A DNA stretch of 5,066 bases from Clostridia bacterium. Lineage in GTDB: Bacteria > Bacillota_A > Clostridia > Oscillospirales > CAG-272. The stretch spans positions 1-5,066 of the forward strand of contig JAGAIH010000519.1 of the NCBI GenBank assembly GCA_017626655.1, given 5' to 3'. The notes below the pieces were generated by a model. It had not been told where the DNA came from, did not search any database, and saw nothing but the letters and a program-made list of their open reading frames with translations. Numbering within the stretch: position 1 is the first letter of the stretch; the number at the start of each line of letters is the position of its first letter. The position numbers and the translations under genes were made by a program. Shown here piece by piece: positions 1-4,447 of this stretch.

Positions 1-51
1 TGGGCCGAGACCGTCAGCGACGTGATGGATGCCTACTACGGCGCAGACTGA
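1..51 (+). CDS. C-terminal tail of an unidentified upstream gene (partial)
   Basis: Frame 1 is open from the window edge and ends in TGA at 49-51, giving 16 residues, WAETVSDVMDAYYGAD. The next gene starts 21 nt later with its own AAGGAG site, so this is probably the preceding cistron of the same operon. The tail is too short to assign. Its Trp...Tyr-Tyr-Gly pattern loosely resembles the end of the next gene (PWENL...EEYYG), so a tandem paralogue of the uroporphyrinogen-decarboxylase-like family is possible. Context also allows a corrinoid protein. Both are guesses. The call as a real coding end rests on the frame, the stop and the tight spacing. Confidence 0.6.
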   Translation, partial: WAETVSDVMDAYYGAD

Positions 52-60
52 CAGAGTCAT

Positions 61-66
61 AAGGAG
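61..66 (+). promoter_or_regulatory. Ribosome binding site of the MtaA-like methyltransferase
   Basis: AAGGAG lies 6 nt before the ATG at 73 and fixes that start. It sits in the 21-nt gap after the upstream stop codon, with no room for a promoter there, which supports co-transcription with the upstream gene. Confidence 0.8.
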
Positions 67-72
67 TTTACC

Positions 73-1080
73 ATGAATCGCAATATGAAAGAGTGGCTGT
101 CCGATATGATTTCGGCAGACAAAAAGACCGCTTTACCCATCCTTTCCTTCCCCTCGGTGTTCCTGCTGGGGGTCACCGTACGCGAGCTGATCTCCGACAG
201 CGACCGCCAGGCGCGGGGCATGAAGCTGGTGGCCGAGAGGGTGAACTCCGCCGCCGCCGTGTCCCTGATGGACCTGTCGGTGGAGGCCGAGTGCTTCGGG
301 GCTACCGTCCGCGTGTCGGATGACGAGGTCCCCACCGTGGTGGGCCGCCTGGTCCACGACGAGGACGAGGCCGACGCCCTGGAGGTCCCCGCCGTGGGCA
401 CCGCCCGCTCGGGACTCTACGTGGAGTCCATCCGCAAGGCCGTAGAGATCATCACCGACCGCCCCGTGTTGGCGGGGATCATCGGCCCCTTCTCGTTGGC
501 CGCCCGTCTCCTGGACGTCACCGAGATCATGATGGACTGCTACGACGAGCCGGATATGGTGCATACCGTCCTGGAGAAATGCACCGCCTTCCTCATTGAG
601 TACGCCAAGGCCTACAAGGCCGCGGGGGCTGACGGCATCATGATGGCCGAGCCCGTGTCGGGGCTGCTTTCCCCCGCCCTGGAGGAGGAGTTCTCCTCGC
701 CCTATGTCAAGAGGATCGTGGAGGCGGTACAGGACGAGCAGTTCATCGTGGTCTACCACAACTGCGGCGACAACGTCCTCCGCATGACGGATTCCATCCT
801 CTCCACGGGGGCGGATGCCTACCACTTCGGCAACTCCATCGACATGGCCGATATGATGGCCAAGATGCCCGCCGACACCGTGGTCATGGGCAACGTGGAC
901 CCCGCCGGGGTCCTGCGCCAGGGGACCCCCGAGACGGTGCGGGAGGCCACGCTCACCGTCATGGGCAAGTGCTGTTCCTACCCTAATTTCGTCATTTCCT
1001 CGGGCTGTGATATTCCTCCCGCTACTCCGTGGGAGAATCTGGACGCCTTCTTTGCCGCCGTGGAGGAATACTATGGATAA
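73..1080 (+). CDS. MtaA/CmuA-like zinc methyltransferase, uroporphyrinogen decarboxylase (URO-D) family
   Basis: This 335-residue cytoplasmic protein has the length of a URO-D/MtaA-type (beta/alpha)8 barrel. The methyltransferase branch is indicated by a His-x-Cys...Cys zinc site: H229 and C231 in VVYHNCGDN, and C312 in SSGCDIPPATPWEN. In MtaA/MtbA enzymes these ligands bind Zn, which activates a thiol acceptor. Other family-like segments are LAGIIGPFSLAARLL (about 133-147), GADGIMMAEPVSG (185-197) and VMGNVDPAGVL (271-281). Members move methyl groups between a methyl-corrinoid protein and a thiol or other acceptor. The substrate here cannot be read from sequence. The role is supported by the following DUF2284 gene, which overlaps it by 8 nt, and by the corrinoid activator further down. 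True heme-pathway HemE is unlikely because HemE does not use a Cys zinc site. Exact function could be MtaA-like, CmuA-like or a donor-specific methyltransferase. Confidence 0.85.
   Translation: MNRNMKEWLSDMISADKKTALPILSFPSVFLLGVTVRELISDSDRQARGMKLVAERVNSAAAVSLMDLSVEAECFGATVRVSDDEVPTVVGRLVHDEDEADALEVPAVGTARSGLYVESIRKAVEIITDRPVLAGIIGPFSLAARLLDVTEIMMDCYDEPDMVHTVLEKCTAFLIEYAKAYKAAGADGIMMAEPVSGLLSPALEEEFSSPYVKRIVEAVQDEQFIVVYHNCGDNVLRMTDSILSTGADAYHFGNSIDMADMMAKMPADTVVMGNVDPAGVLRQGTPETVREATLTVMGKCCSYPNFVISSGCDIPPATPWENLDAFFAAVEEYYG
1062..1066 (+). promoter_or_regulatory. Ribosome binding site inside the methyltransferase gene, deciding the DUF2284 start
   Basis: GGAGG lies inside the last codons of the methyltransferase gene, 6 nt before the ATG at 1073. 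It selects that start over the in-frame ATG at 1007, which would overlap the previous gene by 74 nt. The overlapping start and stop (ATGGATAA) suggest translational coupling. Confidence 0.75.
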
Positions 1081-1630
1081 TAAGGAACTTTTCGATAAGC
1101 TCACCGATCTGGCGCAGTCCCTGGGGGCCTTCCGCGCTTCGGTCATACCCGTAGAGGATATTGAGACCGACGCCTCCTTCCGCGACCTCTGCGCCGCCAA
1201 CGTCTGCGGCAACTACGGCCGCAACTGGATGTGTCCCCCCGACGCGGGGGACATCCACGACCTCATGGCTGCTCTGCGTACCTACTCCTACGCCCTGGTC
1301 TACCAGACCGTCTCAGAGCTGGAGGACAGCTACGATTTTGAGGGCATGATGGACGCGGGGGTGGCCCACAACCGCCTCATGGTGGAGCTGCGCCGCGGGA
1401 TCGACGGGCTGGCTCTGCCCCGCATTCTCCATCTGGGCGCGGGCGGGTGCCGTATGTGCGAGGTCTGCGCCAAGCGGACGGGAGAGCCCTGCCGCCACCC
1501 CGACCTGGCCGTGGCGTCCCTGGAGACCTACGGCGTCAACGTATCGAGGCTCGCTCCCGCCGCAGGGATGAAGTACATCAACGGCAAGGATACCGTGACC
1601 TACTTCGGCGCGGTGCTGTTCGATCTGTAA
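1073..1630 (+). CDS. DUF2284 cysteine-rich, predicted metal-binding protein
   Basis: This 185-residue protein carries two Cys clusters. The first is C40-x4-C45-x8-C54, in a segment reading CGNYGRNWMCPP. The second is C126-x2-C129-x2-C132-x7-C140, in GGCRMCEVCAKRTGEPCRHP. Both are typical of the DUF2284 family, whose members are annotated as predicted metal-binding proteins. The spacing of the second cluster resembles a ferredoxin-type 4Fe-4S site, so an iron-sulfur electron-transfer role is a reasonable inference but is not shown. There is no signal peptide or membrane segment. The gene overlaps the methyltransferase gene by 8 nt and is probably translationally coupled to it. This suggests it serves the same corrinoid methyl-transfer pathway, perhaps as a redox partner. 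The start at 1073 is set by the ribosome binding site. Biochemical function is unknown. Confidence 0.85.
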   Translation: MDNKELFDKLTDLAQSLGAFRASVIPVEDIETDASFRDLCAANVCGNYGRNWMCPPDAGDIHDLMAALRTYSYALVYQTVSELEDSYDFEGMMDAGVAHNRLMVELRRGIDGLALPRILHLGAGGCRMCEVCAKRTGEPCRHPDLAVASLETYGVNVSRLAPAAGMKYINGKDTVTYFGAVLFDL

Positions 1631-1648
1631 CGAGCGTGCCTCCGGCGG

Positions 1649-1678
1649 CCTAGGGACCCTTTGGAAAGGGTCCTTAGG
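1649..1678. repeat. Long stem-loop, possible dispersed intergenic repeat
   Basis: An inverted repeat of 14 bp (1649-1662 paired with 1665-1678, one G.T wobble at 1653/1674) forms a very stable hairpin with a tiny GG centre. It starts 18 nt after the DUF2284 stop. It lacks a downstream T tract (AATCCCCGAAAC follows), so it is not a classic intrinsic terminator. The preceding GCCTCCGGCGGCC and the form of the hairpin look like dispersed intergenic elements I associate with gut Clostridia, but only one copy is visible here, so repeat status is inferred. It could protect the upstream mRNA 3' end. Confidence 0.5.
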
Positions 1679-1696
1679 AATCCCCGAAACTTTCAA

Positions 1697-1733
1697 CAGG
1701 ATCATCATAAGCTCTTTGATGATCCTGCTTTTT
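1697..1733 (+). terminator. Intrinsic terminator or attenuator before the activator gene
   Basis: A perfect 11-bp stem (CAGGATCATCA at 1697-1707 with TGATGATCCTG at 1717-1727) encloses a 9-nt loop. C and five T residues follow (1729-1733). This is the standard shape of a rho-independent terminator. It ends only 3 nt before the AGAGGA ribosome binding site of the next gene, leaving no space for a promoter after it. It may therefore act as an attenuator or partial terminator that lowers activator expression, or as a leader structure. Confidence 0.7.
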
Positions 1734-1736
1734 GAC

Positions 1737-1742
1737 AGAGGA
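1737..1742 (+). promoter_or_regulatory. Ribosome binding site of the corrinoid activator
   Basis: AGAGGA lies 7 nt before the ATG at 1750. It selects that start over an in-frame TTG at 1732, which overlaps the terminator T tract and has no proper site of its own. Confidence 0.75.
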
Positions 1743-1749
1743 ATTGATT

Positions 1750-3294
1750 ATGGAAAACACAAGGAAAACGGTCACGGTACTCCTCAACGGCACCCCTCTC
1801 ACCTGTCCCGCGGGGACGGTCTTGGGAAATCTTATGCAGGCGGGGGGCCACGGGCATATGCCCTGCGGCGGCCATGGCAAGTGCGGGAAGTGCCGCGTGA
1901 CGGTTGTGGGTGAGGTGTCCGACCCCACCGAGGATGAGAAGCGGGCGTTGACCCCCGAGGAGCTGGCGGGCGGGATCAGGCTTTCCTGCCGCGTGATGGT
2001 TTGGGGTGACTGCACCGTCACCACCGCCGAGCAGGGGCGGGGGCAGATCGTGACCCACGGGGCGTTCCCCGCTTCTATGAGCGGGAAGGAGTTCACACCC
2101 TTTTGGAGCGGATACGGTGTGGCCATCGACATCGGCACCACCACCCTGGCCGCGCGGCTCTACGATCGGGAAGGGAAGCTGTTGTCCGAGACCTCCCGAC
2201 TCAACCCCCAATCCGCCTGGGGGGCCGACGTCATCTCCCGCATGGAGGCGGCGATGGCGGGGAATGCGGTCAGGATCGCCCAGATCACCCGCCGCGCCCT
2301 GAATGGGATGCTGACCGAGCTGGCCGATGCCGCCGAGGTGGAGACTACCGCCATTGGGGCGGTGGTGATCACGGGCAACACGGTCATGCTTCATCTCCTC
2401 ACCGAGACCGATGTGGAGCCCCTGACCCACGCCCCCTTTGCCGCCGAGCGGCTGTTCGGTGAGGTGCTGACCGCCAAGGAATTGGGCTTGACCGCCCTTT
2501 CCTCCGACGTGCCTGTGTATCTGCCTCCCTGTATCGCCGCCTTCATCGGGGCGGATACGGTGACCGCGACTCTGGCCTCGGATCTCCGCGAGATCCCCGA
2601 GACCGCCCTTCTCTGCGATATCGGCACCAACGGCGAGATGGTTCTGTGGCACGAGGGCGCCCTTTACGCCTGCTCCACCGCCGCGGGGCCTGCCTTTGAG
2701 GGGGCTGGGATCTCCATGGGCATGAGCGGACGGGTGGGTGCCATTGACCGCGTGTGGGTGCGCCGTTCCGCAAACGGAACAGGGGCGATCGAAGCCCACG
2801 TCATCGGCGAGGGCGACCCCGTAGGACTCTGCGGGAGCGGTCTGGTGGATGCCGTGGCGGCTCTGTTGGATACCGAGCTGTTGGACGAGACGGGGTACCT
2901 CGAGAACGATCCCGTCTGTATTTCCGAGCCTGTGACCCTCATACAGGAGGATATCCGCGCGGTACAGCTGGCCAAGAGCGCCATCCACGCGGGGATGCGG
3001 ACCCTGATCCACACTGCCCGACTGGACTGCGACGACGTGGCGACCCTCTACATCGCGGGGGGCTTTGGCAGTTACCTGGACGTGAAGAACGCGGGCAAGA
3101 TCGGGCTTCTTCCCGAGGAGCTGACTGACCGCGTCACGGTGCTGGGCAACGCCGCGCTGACGGGGGCGGCTATGCTGCTGCTCCGTGAGGACCTGCGGGC
3201 GGTCTGCGAGAGGCTAGCCCGAGAGACACGGGTCGTGGAGCTGGCGACCAATCCCGTGTTCGTGAGTGAGTATATGGAGCGGATGATGTTCTGA
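1750..3294 (+). CDS. RACo-like corrinoid reductive activator: 2Fe-2S ferredoxin domain plus ASKHA ATPase (DUF4445 type)
   Basis: This 514-residue soluble protein is expected to use ATP hydrolysis to drive reduction of inactive cob(II)alamin to cob(I)alamin on a partner corrinoid protein. Residues about 5-95 form a plant-type 2Fe-2S domain with ligands C39-x5-C45-x2-C48 and C80. A short linker of about 25 residues follows. Residues about 121-514 are the ASKHA ATPase: phosphate-1 loop GVAIDIGTTTLAA (123-135), phosphate-2 loop LLCDIGTNGEM (287-297), the GLCGSGLVDA segment (359-368) and adenosine motif YIAGGFGSYLD (434-444). Characterised RACo has about 630 residues with a separate middle domain between linker and ATPase. 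Here there seems to be no room for it, so this is a compact form. The RamA type with C-terminal 4Fe-4S clusters is excluded because no such Cys clusters are present. The preceding methyltransferase and DUF2284 genes support the role. Confidence 0.88.
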   Translation: MENTRKTVTVLLNGTPLTCPAGTVLGNLMQAGGHGHMPCGGHGKCGKCRVTVVGEVSDPTEDEKRALTPEELAGGIRLSCRVMVWGDCTVTTAEQGRGQIVTHGAFPASMSGKEFTPFWSGYGVAIDIGTTTLAARLYDREGKLLSETSRLNPQSAWGADVISRMEAAMAGNAVRIAQITRRALNGMLTELADAAEVETTAIGAVVITGNTVMLHLLTETDVEPLTHAPFAAERLFGEVLTAKELGLTALSSDVPVYLPPCIAAFIGADTVTATLASDLREIPETALLCDIGTNGEMVLWHEGALYACSTAAGPAFEGAGISMGMSGRVGAIDRVWVRRSANGTGAIEAHVIGEGDPVGLCGSGLVDAVAALLDTELLDETGYLENDPVCISEPVTLIQEDIRAVQLAKSAIHAGMRTLIHTARLDCDDVATLYIAGGFGSYLDVKNAGKIGLLPEELTDRVTVLGNAALTGAAMLLLREDLRAVCERLARETRVVELATNPVFVSEYMERMMF

Positions 3295-3361
3295 TACAAC
3301 AATAAAAAAGAATCGTACGTGCCGTGAGACACAAAAAATCATAAAAAAACGGCAAGGGGTA

Positions 3362-3390
3362 TTGACAAATGAACCCGTATGCCGTATAAT
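3362..3390 (+). promoter_or_regulatory. Consensus sigma-A promoter of the antisense RNA
   Basis: TTGACA at 3362-3367 and TATAAT at 3385-3390 are both perfect and separated by 17 nt. Transcription should start near 3397 on the + strand. No + strand open reading frame with a ribosome binding site follows before the hairpin at 3433-3482, so the product is a short RNA. Confidence 0.85.
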
Positions 3391-3396
3391 ATAGAC

Positions 3397-3485
3397 AGAG
3401 AGGCTACCGATACGGTTGCTTCCCATTAGGTTAAAGAAATAACTGCCTTAACTTTCTCAGGGTTGCGGGCGGTTATTTCTTTTTA
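3397..3485 (+). ncRNA. Predicted antisense RNA antitoxin of a type I toxin-antitoxin pair
   Basis: A roughly 90-nt RNA is predicted from the consensus promoter at 3362-3390 to the T tract at 3480-3484. It has a 5' hairpin (GCTACCG at 3403-3409 with CGGTTGC at 3413-3419, one T-T mismatch, ATA loop) and a 15-bp 3' terminator hairpin. Its 3' half is complementary to the end of the toxin message on the other strand, including the toxin's last codons and stop. This is the arrangement of TxpA/RatA-type and Fst/RNAII-type loci, where the RNA pairs with the toxin mRNA and blocks translation or triggers decay. The 5' end is inferred from the promoter only, and the antitoxin role is inferred from layout. 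Confidence 0.68.
3433..3484. terminator. Shared bidirectional terminator of the toxin and antisense RNA
   Basis: Fifteen paired bases (3433-3447 with 3468-3482, one G.U at 3444/3471) enclose a 20-nt loop. On the + strand TTTTT at 3480-3484 completes a good intrinsic terminator. On the - strand the hairpin ends in TTATTTCTTT within its descending arm, followed by AACC, so termination is plausible but weaker. The toxin stop codon (3473-3475) lies inside the stem, so the two RNAs overlap here over at least 50 nt. Confidence 0.75.
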
Positions 3486-3571
3486 TTATTTTGGTAGATA
3501 ATGACAACAAGTGCCAACAGGTCAATGACCACTGTGCAAAACAGGAAAAAGACTTCCCAAGTCATGTACAA
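3473..3571 (-). CDS. Small hydrophobic membrane toxin, Hol-Tox/TxpA/Fst-like (type I toxin-antitoxin)
   Basis: This short gene encodes 32 residues from a TTG at 3571 or 30 from an ATG at 3565. From the ATG numbering, MTWE is followed by one hydrophobic membrane segment (about V5-Y24, interrupted by D15) and a basic tail QNNKKK. This is the standard plan of type I membrane toxins and of the putative holin-like toxin (Hol-Tox) group, which damage the cell's own membrane when overproduced. A ribosome binding site GGAGGTGA (3577-3584) is 8 nt from the TTG but 14 nt from the ATG, which favours the TTG. It has its own promoter (3713-3741), a roughly 135-nt leader and an antisense RNA over its 3' end. 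Family assignment rests on size, hydropathy and context. A small regulatory membrane peptide is the alternative. Confidence 0.72.
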   Translation of the reverse strand: MYMTWEVFFLFCTVVIDLLALVVIIYQNNKKK

Positions 3572-3576
3572 CTCTA

Positions 3577-3584
3577 TCACCTCC
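3577..3584 (-). promoter_or_regulatory. Very strong ribosome binding site of the toxin
   Basis: Read on the - strand, GGAGGTGA is an eight-base match to the anti-Shine-Dalgarno sequence, unusually strong for the window. The leader contains CCTCC (3685-3689 read on the minus strand), which could pair with GGAGG and hide the site. Strong but masked sites are common in type I toxins. Confidence 0.75.
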
Positions 3585-3653
3585 CCTCTGTTTGAAACAT
3601 CGGGAAAGGCTTCGGATAATGAAAAGATACTTTCCCAATGAGAACAATGAGGA

Positions 3654-3706
3654 AAGCAACCGCACCGTAGGGCTGTAATGGTCGGAGGCCGTCACAGTCG
3701 GTAGCC
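3654..3706 (-). promoter_or_regulatory. Structured 5' leader element of the toxin mRNA
   Basis: On the - strand the message begins with GGCTACCGA (3698-3706) and reaches CGGTTGCTT (3654-3662). These are the same two blocks that open the antisense RNA at 3402-3410 and 3413-3421, but separated by 35 nt instead of 2. The blocks can pair as the base of a hairpin (GCTACCG with CGGTTGC, one mismatch). Further down, GGGAAAG and CTTTCCC form another 7-bp stem before the ribosome binding site. A role in hiding the site or contacting the antisense RNA is inferred. Confidence 0.5.
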
Positions 3707-3712
3707 ATATAT

Positions 3713-3741
3713 AGGATACCACTTTCTACTAAATTTGTCAA
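3713..3741 (-). promoter_or_regulatory. Promoter of the toxin mRNA
   Basis: On the - strand, a perfect TTGACA (3736-3741) is followed after 17 nt by TATCCT (3713-3718, 4 of 6 matches to TATAAT). Start is expected near 3706, exactly at the GGCTACCG element. The weaker -10 compared with the perfect antisense promoter would favour antitoxin over toxin, as expected for such pairs. Confidence 0.7.
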
Positions 3742-3757
3742 GTCGTTTTTCTATAGT

Positions 3758-3787
3758 TCTTTTCATTTGTTGTTATACATGAAAAGA
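3758..3787. repeat. AT-rich inverted repeat between the GNAT gene and the toxin promoter
   Basis: Perfect 9-bp arms (TCTTTTCAT at 3758-3766 and ATGAAAAGA at 3779-3787) flank a 12-nt spacer. It lies 28 nt past the GNAT stop and 17 nt upstream of the toxin -35. There is no T tract on either side, so it is a poor terminator. It could be an operator or just the 3' stem-loop of the GNAT mRNA. Confidence 0.4.
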
Positions 3788-3815
3788 CATGACCGTTTTA
3801 TACAAATTGCTTTTA

Positions 3816-4268
3816 TTACCGTATCTTTTTGAAATAAACAGTTTCACCCTCGGAGCTTGCGGTATCACTTATTGCATACCCCAGTTTCCTGTAAAAGCCC
3901 TCTGCCCGCGGCTCTGCCTTGAGCATAATTTGGCTCATGCCGAGATCAGAAAAATACTGCTCGGCAAATGCCATGAGTTGGCCGCCGTTTCCTGCCCGTC
4001 TATACGCCGGAGCCACCCAAAGCTCACGGATATAGCCGTAGGATTCGGTAAAGAAGGGGCAGGTTAGCTGAAGGGGGCAGAATAGGATAAAGCCTGCGAC
4101 GGTATCTCTGTCCAGCCGCATGATGGCCTTGGTCACATTCTTTTCTGCGTTCATCTGACGAAACAGCATGGGCCAGTTTCGGGTGCCGCCGCTGATCTCG
4201 CTGAAATAAGCTTTGAAGGCTGTCATGAAGGGCTCGGATTCAAAATCTTCCACGTAAATGTCACGCAT
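3816..4268 (-). CDS. GNAT-family N-acetyltransferase
   Basis: This 150-residue cytoplasmic protein has the length of a single GNAT domain, transferring an acetyl group from acetyl-CoA to an amine on an unknown substrate. Beta4 and motif A are visible at about 78-102: YGYIRELWVAPAYRR then R90-R91-A-G-N-G-G, which fits the R/Q-x-x-G-x-G/A pyrophosphate-binding loop. The AEGFYRKLGY segment at 122-131 is the usual motif B, with the Tyr near the CoA thiol. The ATG at 4268 is preceded by AAAGGA at 8 nt, which selects it over an in-frame TTG at 4286. It has its own promoter, divergent from the ABC exporter gene, and is a single-gene transcript. The substrate (small molecule, peptide or drug) cannot be told. 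Confidence 0.88.
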   Translation of the reverse strand: MRDIYVEDFESEPFMTAFKAYFSEISGGTRNWPMLFRQMNAEKNVTKAIMRLDRDTVAGFILFCPLQLTCPFFTESYGYIRELWVAPAYRRAGNGGQLMAFAEQYFSDLGMSQIMLKAEPRAEGFYRKLGYAISDTASSEGETVYFKKIR

Positions 4269-4315
4269 ATTCGGGTTCCTTTCCAATGTAAGTTTGGTTT
4301 TGAGATACTGCCTCT

Positions 4316-4344
4316 ATCATAGCAGACGGTACCGAATCTGTCAA
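4316..4344 (-). promoter_or_regulatory. Promoter of the GNAT gene
   Basis: On the - strand a perfect TTGACA (4339-4344), a 17-nt spacer and TATGAT (4316-4321, 5 of 6) are preceded by TGC, an extended -10. The 8-bp palindrome CGGTACCG (4327-4334) lies within the spacer and could bind a regulator. Confidence 0.82.
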
Positions 4345-4382
4345 TCAACCCGTGGTTGTGTAAAAAACTCCCCCAAAACCAC

Positions 4383-4411
4383 TTGCAAGATCCCCGAAAA
4401 TGTGCTATAAT
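4383..4411 (+). promoter_or_regulatory. Promoter of the ABC exporter gene
   Basis: TTGCAA (4383-4388, 5 of 6), a 17-nt spacer and a perfect TATAAT (4406-4411) with TGC before it as an extended -10. The inverted repeat GTGGTT (4352-4357)/AACCAC (4377-4382) ends exactly at the -35, a possible operator. Confidence 0.82.
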
Positions 4412-4447
4412 AAACGGGTTGCATCCTACCGAAAAGGAGTCCCCGCC

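Noticed and set aside
1007..1072. Upstream in-frame start for the DUF2284 gene
   Set aside because: No ribosome binding site, and the extra 22 residues are just the methyltransferase gene read in another frame. The ATG at 1073 has GGAGG at 6 nt.
73..1080. Heme-pathway uroporphyrinogen decarboxylase (hemE)
   Set aside because: The Cys/His zinc site and the corrinoid activator nearby fit the MtaA/CmuA methyltransferase branch, and no other heme genes are present.
133..1212. 359-codon open frame on the - strand opposite the methyltransferase
   Set aside because: His/Gly/Val-rich composition typical of the complement of a GC-rich gene, no family motif, and fully opposed to a gene with clear zinc motifs.
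1732..1749. TTG start for the activator, and TTGACA at 1732-1737 as a -35 box
   Set aside because: The TTG sits in the terminator T tract without a ribosome binding site. No -10 lies 16-18 nt after the TTGACA, where the coding sequence already runs.
1705..3012. 435-codon open frame on the - strand opposite the activator
   Set aside because: Shadow of the ASKHA/ferredoxin gene. Low-complexity Gly/His/Arg composition and no ribosome binding site.
3321..3355. TGCCGT...ACGGCA inverted repeat as a terminator of the activator gene
   Set aside because: Only 6 bp with a loop over 20 nt and no T tract. Activator transcripts more likely end at the hairpin at 3433-3484.
3397..3485. Riboswitch or leader RNA instead of an antisense RNA
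   Set aside because: No + strand gene follows for the RNA to control. The next genes are on the - strand, and its 3' half is complementary to the toxin gene.
3522..3722. 66-codon open frame on the - strand across the toxin leader
   Set aside because: Different frame from the small toxin gene, no ribosome binding site, and starts before the expected mRNA start. The shorter frame at 3473-3571 has all the expected signals.
3789..4067. 92-codon open frame on the + strand opposite the GNAT gene
   Set aside because: Lies opposite recognisable GNAT motifs A and B and shows no family features of its own.
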